DNA from: Deinococcus hopiensis KR-140
GTDB lineage: Bacteria > Deinococcota > Deinococci > Deinococcales > Deinococcaceae
DNA: 64,000 nucleotides
Assembly (NCBI RefSeq): GCF_900176165.1
Contig: NZ_FWWU01000004.1
Location: 316,192-380,191 of the forward strand
Reading direction: 5' to 3'
Shown here one piece after another: positions 1 to 8,946 of the stretch. The notes beneath the pieces are model-generated. The model was given only the letters and a program-made list of their open reading frames with translations, did no database searches and had not been told where the DNA came from. Within the stretch, counting starts at the first letter, position 1. The number at the start of each line of letters is the position of its first letter. The position numbers and the translations under genes were made by a program.

Positions 1-1253
1 TCGTCGGACAGGGTGGTCATGTCGGGGTGGCTCACCGTGTGGCTCACGATCTCCCAGCCTGCCTGCTTGAGCTCGCGCACCCCCTCCAGCCCCAGGAAAT
101 AGGGGTCGGGATTGGTCATCTGCCCGCTGATCACGGCGCTCGTCGCCACGATGCCCTTGGCCTTGAAGAGGGGCAGCAGCTTGGTCTTGTCGGCCTTGGA
201 CGCGTCGTCGGTGATGAAGGTGATCATGGGCCCCGGTGACGTCGCGGTGGCCTGCGCACCCAGGCTGTTGGGCGTGACGCCGCCCAGGCAGCCTTGCGGC
301 TCGGGCTCGTTGTCAACCAGGTAGACGGGCTTGGCCCCCGTGGTCAGGCGGACGTTGGGAATCCGCACGGTTTTGAGGCCACCCGGGGCCCTGTCCTTGT
401 CGAGGTCGCCGATCAGGGCGAGCTCCTCGGCTCCGGTGCTCGCGGCGCGCGCCGCGGCGCTCGCGGTGGTTTCGCCCACCAGGCGCGTCACGCGCTCACG
501 GTTGGACTGCGACAGCAGCAGGTTCATGGAAAACTCGCGGGGCGTGTTCTCGTCCACCAGCGGCAGCTTGACCACCAGGGTCAGCGTGCCCTTCTCGCCG
601 GGCCGCAGCACCTGGCTGCCTGTGGCGCTGTTCAGCACGTTGAAGCCGTATTCCAGCACGTCGTCGCCGCGCTCGAGCAGCCCCTTCTGCCGGCCCTTGT
701 CCTCGAGCCGCTGCGCCTCGTCCTCCGTGAGGGCCGTGAAGCCGAAGCTGGAAAACTCGGTGGGCGCGGTCTTCAGCCACTCACCGGGGCGGATGTTGCG
801 GGCCACGATGGAGTTGGTGTAGGGCTGGCCCTGAGGATTGATCAGCCCGGAGATGGCCGTGCCGGCCACGCTGCCCTGCGCCGGGGCGTAGGCGATCAGC
901 GAGAGGTTGCTGAAGGTGGTCTTGGAGACGTTGGTCAGGTCAAACGAAATCCACAGGTAACGCCGGTTGGCGAGGTCGTCATCGTAGACGCCCGAGCGCG
1001 AGGACTGCACGTCCACCGTGTCGACGGGGAAGATCGGCTTGAGCTTGGCCTGGGGGTGCAGGCCCTGCGCGCTGAGGCTGCCGCTTGCCGGGTTGCCCAG
1101 GGTGAGCTGGAAGGCCCCCAGGGTATCTGCCGCCGCAGCCGCGTTTTGTGAGGGGCCCTGATTCAGGCCTGGATCATTGGCACAGGCCGAGAGGGACGCA
1201 GTAAGGAAGAGACAAAGGGCCGCAAGAGGGGCCGTCCGGCGTCGGTACGTCAT
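1..1253 (-). CDS. Polysaccharide deacetylase-domain lipoprotein (3' part outside window)
   Basis: The reading frame is open from an ATG at 1253 to the left edge, so about 417 residues are visible and the C-terminus is missing. It starts with a lipoprotein signal: basic residues, a hydrophobic stretch, then lipobox LSAC near residue 23. A long region of about 300 residues with no family I recognise follows. The last visible 75 residues look like the start of a NodB/polysaccharide deacetylase domain: MITFITDDA (metal-binding Asp region), then a WEIVSHTVSHPD segment with the two His of the SHxxxHP metal motif. The role is probably deacetylation of a cell-envelope or extracellular polysaccharide, at the outer surface. 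An AGGAG ribosome site lies 6 bases before the ATG. The substrate cannot be told from the sequence. Confidence 0.8.
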   Translation of the reverse strand, partial: MTYRRRTAPLAALCLFLTASLSACANDPGLNQGPSQNAAAAADTLGAFQLTLGNPASGSLSAQGLHPQAKLKPIFPVDTVDVQSSRSGVYDDDLANRRYLWISFDLTNVSKTTFSNLSLIAYAPAQGSVAGTAISGLINPQGQPYTNSIVARNIRPGEWLKTAPTEFSSFGFTALTEDEAQRLEDKGRQKGLLERGDDVLEYGFNVLNSATGSQVLRPGEKGTLTLVVKLPLVDENTPREFSMNLLLSQSNRERVTRLVGETTASAAARAASTGAEELALIGDLDKDRAPGGLKTVRIPNVRLTTGAKPVYLVDNEPEPQGCLGGVTPNSLGAQATATSPGPMITFITDDASKADKTKLLPLFKAKGIVATSAVISGQMTNPDPYFLGLEGVRELKQAGWEIVSHTVSHPDMTTLSD

Positions 1254-1332
1254 GGTTTTTCTCCTGATAGCCAGCGTGAAAGTAGGCCGAATTCAGCGCT
1301 CCAGATGCTTCCCTGGAGATTGCTCACCTCAT

Positions 1333-1362
1333 TCTATAGAATTTTTCACACTTTCAGTGCAA
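1333..1362 (-). promoter_or_regulatory. Candidate promoter of the deacetylase gene
   Basis: On the minus strand a TTGCAC (1362-1357) is followed after 18 bases by TATAGA (1338-1333), about 80 bases before the ATG at 1253. Both boxes are partial matches to sigma-70-type consensus. This is a sequence match only. Confidence 0.4.
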
Positions 1363-1425
1363 GGCGGACCGGTGGAATGATGGGGGGGGCGATCCCCTCC
1401 TTGCGTGAAGAAACTTTCACCCAGT

Positions 1426-4400
1426 TCAAAGATCGGGGGCGGCGTCCCCGGCTGCCCCGCCTCCATCCGGTAGGCTGAAGCTGAAGGTGGCACCCTCGCC
1501 GGGCTGAGACTCGGCCCACACGCGTCCGCCATGCCGCGTCACGATGCGCTGCACATTCGCGAGGCCCACGCCGGTGCCCTGAAAATCCTCAGGGGTATGC
1601 AGGCGCTGAAACACCCCAAACAGCTTGTCCGCCAGGGCCGGATCGAAACCCACGCCGTTGTCGCGCACGTGAATGGCCCATTCGCCCTGGCCCTCAGGGG
1701 TGACGGCGCGCTGGGCACTCACGGTGACCCGGGCCTGCGCCTCGCGCCCGCTGTATTTGAGGGCATTGGACAGCAGGTTGTACAGCACCTGCCGCAGCAG
1801 CGGCGCGTCGCCCTGAACGGTGGGAAGTGGGCCGACGTTCCAGAGCACCTCACGTTCCCCGGTTTCGGGATCGAGGTCGAGCCGCACGCTCCGGACGAGT
1901 TCGCCGAGGTCCACCGGCGTGACCCGCAGGGGCTGGCGGCCATGGCGCGCGAGTTCCAGCAGGGCGTCGACCATGCCGTTCATGCGGATGGCCGCCTCCT
2001 CGATCATGGTGAGGAAACGGTCCGCCTTGGCCGGATCGCGCTCGAGGTTGCGCCGGAGCATGGCAGCGAAACCCGCCACGTGCCGGATGGGCGCGCGCAG
2101 GTCGTGCGATACGCTGTAGGAAAAGGCGTCGAGTTCGGCGTTCACCTCCTGCAGCTCAGCGGTGCGCCGCGCCACCTCGCCCTCCAGGGTGGCCTGCCAC
2201 GCTCCGCGCTCGGCCTCGATGCGTTTGCGCTCGCGGATGTCGCGGCTGACGGTGGCGTACCCGAAACGCTCGTGGGTGGTGGGGTCCGTCAGGGCGAACA
2301 CCGAACGGTGAACGTCGATGTCCTCGCCGCTCACGAGGTGCCGGAAGCGCGTCTCGCCCTCCCAGTGTCCCGCGAGGCGCACCTGCGGCCACACCTCCCG
2401 GCGCAGCCGCGCCTCGTCCTCCGGCGGGATCAGTCTGGCCATGGTCAGGCCGTGCGGCACCTCCCCGCCGAGGCCCACGAGCTTGCGGCCCGCCGCATTG
2501 AGGTACACCAGGTTGTCGTCCAGGTCCGCAAAGGCGATGAAGTCGGTGCTTTCCTCGACCACCCGTGCCAGCCGGGTGCGCTCGCGCTCGTGCTGCCGGC
2601 GCTCGGTCACGTCCTCGAGCAGCGCCACGCTGTAAAGCGGCTGGCCCGCGTCGCCCCGCACCAGGCTGGCCGTCACGTTGACCCACAGCCGCCGGCCGTC
2701 CTGGCGCACCACCTGCTCCTCCATCGACAGGATGTCGCGCCTGCCGCGCAGCAGTTCGCCCAGCGTGGCCGTGACTCCAGCCACGCGCTCGGGCGGAGTC
2801 AGGTCCGCTGCCGTCAGGTTCAGCAGCTCGTCCTGGCGGTAACCCAGCATGGCCTCGGCCGCCGGGTTGGCCTCCAGCAGCTGCCCGCCCAGCCCGATGC
2901 GCACGATGCCCAGCGCGGCGTGTTCCACCAGGGCGCGGTAGCGGGCCTCGCGCTCACGCAGCTGCCGCTCGGCCTCGAGCTGCTCGGTGATGTCGGTGTC
3001 CACCCCGGTCCACTCGCGCACCGTGCCGTCACTGTCCAGGATCGGCACAGCGCGCACGTGAAAGTGCCGGTAGCTGCCGTCCCGCACCCGCACCCGCTGC
3101 TGCATCTCGTACACGCTGCCGGTCGTGACCGCCCGCGCCCACGCGTTGTGGACCGCCGGCAGGTCGTCCGGGTGAATGCGCGCGGCCCAGCCCTCCCCGA
3201 GGTATTCCTCGTGGGTCTGGCCGGTGAGCGCTTCCCAGCCTGGCTGCTCCTCGACGTGTTCACCCGCCGCGTTGGACGTCCACACGATCTGACGCGAGGC
3301 GTCGATCAAGGTGCGGTAGCGCGCGAGCGCCTGCTGCGCGTCTCCGTACAGCTGCGCGTTGTCGAGCGCGAACGCCGCCTGCTGCGCGAGGTCCTGCGCC
3401 AGCTCGAAGTCGGCGGGGGTCAGGGTGCGCTCGGGTGTGCTCGTCGCCAGGCTCAGCACCCCGATGTTGATCCCCCGCACCCGCATCGGCACCGAGACCA
3501 GCGAGTGCACCTGCAGCCGACGAACGTACTGCACGCGCTCCTCGGACAGGCTCTGGAGAACCGCCTCGGACAGCACGGGCACGAAGACCGCCTCCCCCGT
3601 TCCAAAGACCCAGGCGGTGGTCCCGGGCTCGTCCGGGTTGGAGGGAAAGCGCGACAGGTACTCGCGCAGCAGGTCCACCAGCGCCGGATCGCGGTGGGCC
3701 AGGGCGGCCGGTTCCAGGAGCCCGTCGCCCGGTGCTGGCCGGTACACCGCGCACCAGTCGGCCACCTGCTCCACCGCCAGCCGGGTCACGCTCCGCAGGG
3801 TTTCCCCGACGTCCAGCGACTGCGCGAGCAGGTTCCCCACCTTCGCCAGAAACGCGGACCGCTGCCGGGCCTGCCGCTCGGCGTCGTACAGCTGCGCGCG
3901 GTACAGCGCCTGCGCGCACTGGTCGACCACGGTACAGATAAAGGCCTGCTGCCTGAGCTGGAGACCGTGCTCGTCAGTAAACGAGAGGGCCAGGCCAAAG
4001 CGCGTCTCGCCCGCCTGCATCGGCAGCGCCGCAATAGCGCGTGTCGGAGACTGCAGCAGCGGCAGCATCTGGGGAAAGTCCCGCGCAACGTCTTGCAGGG
4101 AAGAGAAGATGGCCCGCCCCTCGCGCATGGCCCGCACCACCTGAAATCCGTCGTCACTTGGAAAGCGCGTCCAGGTGGTACCGATGGGACTGGCATACCC
4201 GAAAGAACCCACCATATACATGGTCTGTGGGTTGAGCGCCTGAATCAGGGTCCCTCCATACGCCCCGGTGAGCCGCACGGCCTGCTCCAGCACCAGCCGC
4301 TGCACGTCCTCACTCGTCACTGCGCCCGAGAGTGCGCTCGTGAGCTCCTGCAACGCGCGCGCCTGCGCCTCACCCACCGCGTCCTCTTCAGGCCCGCCGT

Positions 4401-4821
4401 CCCCACCGCTCTGGGGTTCTGGCGGCGTCTGGCTCCCCGACATCTGGCCCTCGCGCAGGAGCAGCGCGAGCGCCGGACCGCCCGGTCCGGCTTCCCCCGT
4501 CCCGCCCACCCGGTAGGCGCTGACCCGCCAGGCGCGCTCGCCCAGCGAGAGCAGCAGATCTTCCAGCGCCTCGCCGCTCTCCAGCACCTGCCGGCACGCC
4601 CCGAGCAACACCTGCGGTTGCCCCGGAAAAACCTCGGTCAGCTGCCGGCCGGTCAGGTCCGCTCCCGCCCGTTCCATCCGTGCAGCGAAGGCCGCGTTGA
4701 CGCGCAGCAGACAGAGCTCGCCGTCGCATAGGGCCGCGCCTTCATGGCTGTGCAGGAACAGCGTTTCCAGGAAGCCGGGAGCCGCGTCGGGCAGGTGGGA
4801 CGAACCGGACGGCAGCGTCAC
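1426..4821 (-). CDS. Multi-PAS/GAF sensor histidine kinase
   Basis: 1131-residue cytoplasmic-looking kinase with no obvious membrane segment. Order by eye: a PAS-like segment (about 20-125), two GAF domains (about 150-315 and 320-490), three PAS domains with PAC-like ends (about 500-620, 622-745 and 745-870), a HisKA dimerisation domain with the phosphoacceptor in SVSHDLRAPIRH (about 910), and an HATPase domain with N box NLLSNALKY and G box GTGVGLANV. It presumably senses an intracellular signal and passes phosphate to a response regulator, but no receiver gene is next to it. The catalytic end closely resembles the kinase at 6477-8639 (shared KLFGVFQRLH and GTGVGLANV blocks), so the two are paralogous in this part. 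The ligand is unknown. Confidence 0.88.
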   Translation of the reverse strand: MTLPSGSSHLPDAAPGFLETLFLHSHEGAALCDGELCLLRVNAAFAARMERAGADLTGRQLTEVFPGQPQVLLGACRQVLESGEALEDLLLSLGERAWRVSAYRVGGTGEAGPGGPALALLLREGQMSGSQTPPEPQSGGDGGPEEDAVGEAQARALQELTSALSGAVTSEDVQRLVLEQAVRLTGAYGGTLIQALNPQTMYMVGSFGYASPIGTTWTRFPSDDGFQVVRAMREGRAIFSSLQDVARDFPQMLPLLQSPTRAIAALPMQAGETRFGLALSFTDEHGLQLRQQAFICTVVDQCAQALYRAQLYDAERQARQRSAFLAKVGNLLAQSLDVGETLRSVTRLAVEQVADWCAVYRPAPGDGLLEPAALAHRDPALVDLLREYLSRFPSNPDEPGTTAWVFGTGEAVFVPVLSEAVLQSLSEERVQYVRRLQVHSLVSVPMRVRGINIGVLSLATSTPERTLTPADFELAQDLAQQAAFALDNAQLYGDAQQALARYRTLIDASRQIVWTSNAAGEHVEEQPGWEALTGQTHEEYLGEGWAARIHPDDLPAVHNAWARAVTTGSVYEMQQRVRVRDGSYRHFHVRAVPILDSDGTVREWTGVDTDITEQLEAERQLREREARYRALVEHAALGIVRIGLGGQLLEANPAAEAMLGYRQDELLNLTAADLTPPERVAGVTATLGELLRGRRDILSMEEQVVRQDGRRLWVNVTASLVRGDAGQPLYSVALLEDVTERRQHERERTRLARVVEESTDFIAFADLDDNLVYLNAAGRKLVGLGGEVPHGLTMARLIPPEDEARLRREVWPQVRLAGHWEGETRFRHLVSGEDIDVHRSVFALTDPTTHERFGYATVSRDIRERKRIEAERGAWQATLEGEVARRTAELQEVNAELDAFSYSVSHDLRAPIRHVAGFAAMLRRNLERDPAKADRFLTMIEEAAIRMNGMVDALLELARHGRQPLRVTPVDLGELVRSVRLDLDPETGEREVLWNVGPLPTVQGDAPLLRQVLYNLLSNALKYSGREAQARVTVSAQRAVTPEGQGEWAIHVRDNGVGFDPALADKLFGVFQRLHTPEDFQGTGVGLANVQRIVTRHGGRVWAESQPGEGATFSFSLPDGGGAAGDAAPDL

Positions 4822-4895
4822 CCCCCGATGGTAGAGGCTTTTGCCCCACTGTTCCGCCTCTTAAAGATTTCGTGAACCGGACTGGTGTCCCCTTC

Positions 4896-5352
4896 TCAGC
4901 GCAGGCCCTTTATTTCCCCGGCAAGCTGCGCCGCGTACTGCGCGTAGAGCTTCTTGGTCACGTTGGCCGTTCCGCAAGCAGCGTCTCGTCTCCCTGCCGC
5001 GTCTCACGCAGGTGGTGGTGGATGGGCGTGCCGAGGCCGTCCACCCGGAAGCGCAGCACGGTCCACTCGCGCCCAGCCACCTTTTTGGTGCCGTGCGCCA
5101 CCCGGCGGCAGGGCCACGTCCCGCAGCGAGAAGGGAGTGTTCACCGCGTAGCTCGGCCCTGCCGCCGAATAGACGGTGTGCCCCGCGCTTGAGGGCGGTG
5201 GTGGGCGTCATGGGTGTGAAGCCGGTGGGCAGGGTCAGGCGCACGCCGGTGGCGGGCACCCCGGCAGGGCCCTCGATGAGAGGGAGAGCAGGGCGGGGGG
5301 CAAAAAGGGCGGTGAGGCGTAGAGTCGCCCACGACCGCAACATCCTTTTCAT
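4896..5352 (-). pseudogene. Decayed secreted or hypothetical protein gene
   Basis: From an ATG at 5352 (MKRMLRSWATLRLTALFA, signal-like) protein-like text runs through at least three frames: VRLTLPTGFTPMT, then HTVYSAAGPSYAVNTPFSL, then WTVLRFRVDGLGTPIHHH, ending KKLYAQYAAQLAGEIKGLR and a stop at 4896-4898. No single frame carries it all, so at least two or three indels are needed. I do not recognise the family. It lies between two healthy genes, and the ATG is about 25 bases from the divergent SGNH gene start, so the region between 5352 and 5378 may once have held a shared promoter. Confidence 0.55.
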
Positions 5353-5377
5353 GCACGGCGCTTTTAAGGTCACCTGA

Positions 5378-6448
5378 GTGAAGCGCTTCCGTCTCCTGCC
5401 CCTGGCGGCCCTGCTCGTGGCCATCGTCACTGCCGGAGTCCCTGCGCCCGCACGGCCCCCGCCCACTTCACCTGCGCCGGGGGCCGTGTACGTCGCGCTG
5501 GGCGACTCGCTGACCGCCGGGTTCCAGTCAGGCGGCCTGGGCCCGCAGGCGCAGCGGGACGCCTACCCGGCGGTGATCGCGCGGCTGGCGGGCATTCCCT
5601 TCGGGCTGGCGCTCGGACAGTCCCCGGGGTGCCCACCTCCCCTGGGGCAGCCGCTCCAGGCAGGGCGCTCGTGCGTGCGGGCGGTGCCCGGGGTGCAGAA
5701 CAACAACCTGGCGGTGCCGGGCGCGCGGGTGGCGGACCTGCTGGGCCGCACGGCCCAGAACGCGCCCGACGACCTGACGCGCCGGATGTACACGCTCATC
5801 CTCGGGCCACGCCTGACGCAGGTGGCGGCCGCCCGCAAGTCGCGCCCGCAGTTCGTCACCGTGTGGGTCGGGGCCAATGACGTGCAGGAGGCTGTCTCCT
5901 CGGGCGATCCGGCCCGGGTGACGCCGCCCGCTCAGTTTTTGAGCGCCTACCGCGCGGTGCTGGAGGCGCTGCGGCCCACGGGGGCCCGCGTCGTGCTGCT
6001 CACCGTGCCCGACGTGACGGCCGCGCCGCTGCTTGTGGCCGGGCCGCTGATCTTCCGCTACGGCTACGGCGCGCCAAGCTGCCGAACCTCGGCCAACCGG
6101 GTGGACATCCGCCTCCTGCTCACCCAGCGCTCGGTGGACTGCAGTGCCCCGGCGGCCGTCACCCCTGCCGAGGCCGGGCGCATCCGCGACACGCTTCGGC
6201 AGTACAACGCGGGCCTGACGCGCCTGGCCGCCGAGACGGGCGCGCTCGTGTTCGACGTGGCGGGCGTGATGGCGTCTCTCGCCCGTCCGGCGCCGGACCC
6301 CCTGCGGGCGGAGCAGCCCTTCGGCCCCGACTTCTCGCTCGACGGCCTGCACCTGTCGTCCCGGGGACAGCTCAAGCTGGCGCGGGCGCTGCTCGCGGCG
6401 GGAAACGCGCAGCTGCACTTCCGCATTCCCCTGGAAGGGGGTGGCTGA
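5378..6448 (+). CDS. SGNH/GDSL-family esterase or lipase, secreted
   Basis: 356 residues starting at GTG. A signal-like N-terminus (MKRFRLLPLAALLVAIVTAG) and a Pro-rich spacer precede the SGNH fold. Block I is VALGDSLTAGF with the nucleophilic Ser in GDSL (about residue 44). Block III is VWVGANDVQ (Asn). Block V is SLDGLHLSSRG near the C-terminus, supplying Asp and His. Family members hydrolyse carboxyl esters such as lipids or acetylated sugars, and this one probably acts outside the cytoplasm. Given polysaccharide O-acetylation genes elsewhere in the window an acetyl esterase role is possible, but the genes are 10 kb apart and this is only inference. The next gene starts within 30 bases. 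Confidence 0.85.
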   Translation: MKRFRLLPLAALLVAIVTAGVPAPARPPPTSPAPGAVYVALGDSLTAGFQSGGLGPQAQRDAYPAVIARLAGIPFGLALGQSPGCPPPLGQPLQAGRSCVRAVPGVQNNNLAVPGARVADLLGRTAQNAPDDLTRRMYTLILGPRLTQVAAARKSRPQFVTVWVGANDVQEAVSSGDPARVTPPAQFLSAYRAVLEALRPTGARVVLLTVPDVTAAPLLVAGPLIFRYGYGAPSCRTSANRVDIRLLLTQRSVDCSAPAAVTPAEAGRIRDTLRQYNAGLTRLAAETGALVFDVAGVMASLARPAPDPLRAEQPFGPDFSLDGLHLSSRGQLKLARALLAAGNAQLHFRIPLEGGG

Positions 6449-6476
6449 AGCCCGCCAGCCCGCTATGCTGAGCCGT

Positions 6477-8639
6477 ATGGCTGACACGTCCGCGAGCGAG
6501 GAGCGGTTGAGACTCGCCCTGAGGGCGGCGCAGCAGGGCGCGTGGGAATACGATTTTCGTGCTGGGGTGGGCTACCGCTCGCCCGAGCTGCAGGAGTTGC
6601 TGGGCGTAGGCAACGGGGCCCCCTCGCTCGGCGACTACCTCGGCAACGTCCATCCGGAGGACCGTCCCCTGATCCTGCAGAACTTCGAGGACTTTCGCCG
6701 GGGCCGTCAGGACGAGGCGGTGATCCTGTACCGCTTTCTGCGCGACGACGGCCGAGCGCTGTGGGTCGAGCAGCACACCATGGTCGAGCGGGACGAATCG
6801 GGCGAGATGGTGCGCCTGTACGGCCTGAGCCGCGACGTGACGCGCAGCAAGGAAACCGAGCGGGAGCTCGTGCGGCTCAACGCCGATCTGGAGCGCCGCG
6901 TGCAGGAGCGCACCCGGGAGCTGGAGGAGGAGCGCGCGGCCCTGGCGGCCTTCGCCGCCTTTACCGGACGCGCGGCGGGCGCCACCGACGTGCAGGAGCT
7001 GGCCGGGCACGCCTGCGAGGTGCTGCGCGCCGTGCTGGACGTAGAGCTGACCGTGTACTACGAGCGGGTGGATGACCGGTGGCAGATGCGCGTCGCGTCT
7101 GGAGATCTGCCCGGCGAACTGGCTGGCCTGCGGCGTGGGGACCTGCCCGTGACCTCGCCCGCCTTCGCGCCCATCCTCGGGGTGGAGGAGGTCACGTTTC
7201 TGGACGCTGCCCACCCTGAATCCCAGGCACCCGGACGCTCCGCCGTCACGGCAGCCTATGCCCCGCTTCCCGTTCCCGGGGGAGCGCAGGGCCTGCTGAG
7301 CATGGCGTCGGTGGAGCGGCCGGCCTGGTCCGAGCGCGAAAAGGCCATCTTCCGCGCGGTGAGCGACAGCTTCCGCCTGGCGCTCGAACGGGCGGGGGCA
7401 GTGGCCCAACTTCAGGCCCAGAAAGAAGAGGCACTGGGCCGCAACCGCGCCCTGGAAGCGTTCGCGCAGCTCTCGCGCGACCTGGTGCTGGAAACGGACC
7501 GCCTCGCCCTGGTGGGGCGGGCGCAGGACATCGTGCTGAAGCTGTGGCCCGAGGGCCTGGCCGCCTACTTCGAGCCCGAGGGCGAGTTGTGGTGGCTGCG
7601 CTCACAGGTGGGGAACACCGGGCACCCCGAGGTGTGGAAGCGCGTGGGGCGCGGCCTGCCCCGCGCCACACCCCTGCTGCTGGCCCCCTGGAGCGCCGGG
7701 GAGGCGTTCTATCACGACGGCTTCGGCTCGCTGCCGGAGGTGGCGAGGGCCGGTCTGGCCCCGTTGCGCCGCGCCGCCCTCCTGCCCGTCGTCGTGGACG
7801 GCGCGCCGGTGGGGCTGTTCGGTGTGGGCCTGCCGCTTCAAGACACCTGGCAGGCCGCCGAGCGGGCCTTCCTGGACACCGCCGTGCGGAGCCTGGGCCT
7901 GGCGCTGGAACGCGCGCAGAGCGTCACGCAGCTGGCCGAGGAGCAGCGCAAGCTGGCCGCTGCCAACGAGGAGCTCGAAGCCTTCGCCTACAGCGTCTCG
8001 CACGACCTGCGCACCCCGGTACGGCACATCATGGGCTTTAACCAGTTGCTGCGCAAAACGCTGGGCGCCGCGGCGGGCGAGAAGAGCACGCGTTACCTCA
8101 CGGTGATCGACGAGGCCACCGCCCGCATGAACACCCTGATCGACGCCATGCTCGACCTGTCCCGCACCTCGCGCCTGCCCCTGCGGCCGGGCCTGGTGGA
8201 CCTGGGCGAACTCGTGCGTGACGTGCGGGCCGAACTGGAGGTCGACGCCGCCGACCGGCAGGTCGAGTGGCGGGTTTCTCCCCTCCCCCTGGTGATCGGC
8301 GATCCCGACACGCTGCGGCAGGTGCTCGTCAACCTGCTGTCCAACGCCCTGAAGTACACCCGCCCGCGTCCCCAGGCCCACATCGACGTCTGGACCGAGG
8401 AGCGCCCAGAGGCGTGGGCGGTCTTCGTGCGCGACGACGGGGTGGGCTTCGATCCGCGCTACAGCGGCAAGCTGTTCGGCGTCTTTCAGCGCCTGCACCG
8501 GCAAGACGAGTTCGAGGGCACGGGCGTGGGACTGGCGAACGTCCGGCGGATCATCAACCGCCATGGCGGTCAGGTCTGGGCCGAGGGCGTGCCGGGCGGG
8601 GGCGCGACCTTCGCCTTCTCGCTGCCCCGGCAGACGTGA
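6477..8639 (+). CDS. PAS-GAF sensor histidine kinase
   Basis: 720 residues from ATG 6477; an ATG at 6465 and a GTG at 6441 are in frame upstream, the latter overlapping the esterase stop. I prefer 6477 because the PAS domain begins straight after it. Layout: PAS with PAC end (about 5-125), a coiled-coil linker rich in Glu/Arg (about 130-165), two GAF-like domains (about 165-310 and 335-490), HisKA with SVSHDLRTPVRH, then HATPase with NLLSNALKY and GTGVGLANV. No membrane segment or receiver domain is seen. It is close in its C-terminal third to the kinase encoded at 1426-4821. It probably acts as a soluble sensor, with its partner regulator encoded elsewhere. Confidence 0.87.
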   Translation: MADTSASEERLRLALRAAQQGAWEYDFRAGVGYRSPELQELLGVGNGAPSLGDYLGNVHPEDRPLILQNFEDFRRGRQDEAVILYRFLRDDGRALWVEQHTMVERDESGEMVRLYGLSRDVTRSKETERELVRLNADLERRVQERTRELEEERAALAAFAAFTGRAAGATDVQELAGHACEVLRAVLDVELTVYYERVDDRWQMRVASGDLPGELAGLRRGDLPVTSPAFAPILGVEEVTFLDAAHPESQAPGRSAVTAAYAPLPVPGGAQGLLSMASVERPAWSEREKAIFRAVSDSFRLALERAGAVAQLQAQKEEALGRNRALEAFAQLSRDLVLETDRLALVGRAQDIVLKLWPEGLAAYFEPEGELWWLRSQVGNTGHPEVWKRVGRGLPRATPLLLAPWSAGEAFYHDGFGSLPEVARAGLAPLRRAALLPVVVDGAPVGLFGVGLPLQDTWQAAERAFLDTAVRSLGLALERAQSVTQLAEEQRKLAAANEELEAFAYSVSHDLRTPVRHIMGFNQLLRKTLGAAAGEKSTRYLTVIDEATARMNTLIDAMLDLSRTSRLPLRPGLVDLGELVRDVRAELEVDAADRQVEWRVSPLPLVIGDPDTLRQVLVNLLSNALKYTRPRPQAHIDVWTEERPEAWAVFVRDDGVGFDPRYSGKLFGVFQRLHRQDEFEGTGVGLANVRRIINRHGGQVWAEGVPGGGATFAFSLPRQT

Positions 8640-8820
8640 GGGCGCGGGGCCAGGCTTCATGCGGGCTGTACCCGTCACCCCACTGCTGTGCAGCGCCCCC
8701 CTCGCCGTGGGTGAGAGGGGCTAAAGACTGCTGACCCTCTCCCCTGACGGGGCCCGTAGAGCTCCGAAGGCGAGAGGGACTGGCTCGAGATTGGTGTGAG
8801 GGGGCCACCGGGCCTGCCGC
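8640..8820. other. GC-rich intergenic DNA with short imperfect inverted repeats
   Basis: No gene is seen. The stretch holds several CCCTC...GAGGG type imperfect inverted repeats (for example around 8698-8720 and 8733-8790) typical of small dispersed intergenic repeats in this group. It directly precedes the 126-bp bounded element at 8821-8946. Confidence 0.35.
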
Positions 8821-8946
8821 AGAGCATTTGTCCGAAAGGAGCCGTGAGGGGTGGCCCTCCCCTCACGGCTCCTTTCTCCCCAGTGCGCATTCAAGTTTGC
8901 TTGCTGGGCTCGGTCAAAAAGAAGTCCTGACTTTGACACATGCTCT
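8821..8946. repeat. MITE-like element bounded by 12-base inverted repeats
   Basis: The ends are AGAGCATTTGTC (8821-8832) and, inverted, AGAGCATGTGTC (8946-8935), matching at 11 of 12 positions. The 126 bases between them hold a perfect 18-bp hairpin and no ORF. The right end contains the TAG stop codon of ssuB. I see no convincing target duplication. It may be a non-autonomous transposon relic or a structured intergenic repeat. Confidence 0.45.
8834..8876. terminator. Perfect 18-bp stem-loop between convergent genes
   Basis: Arms 8834-8851 and 8859-8876 are perfectly complementary, with a 7-base loop. It lies between the 3' ends of the plus-strand kinase and minus-strand ssuB and could terminate both. 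No clear T-run follows. Confidence 0.5.

Noticed and set aside
1531..4731. 1066-codon open frame on the plus strand opposite the first kinase
   Set aside because: It is a GC-driven antisense shadow: His/Gln/Arg/Leu-rich with no domain, while the minus strand encodes a full kinase.
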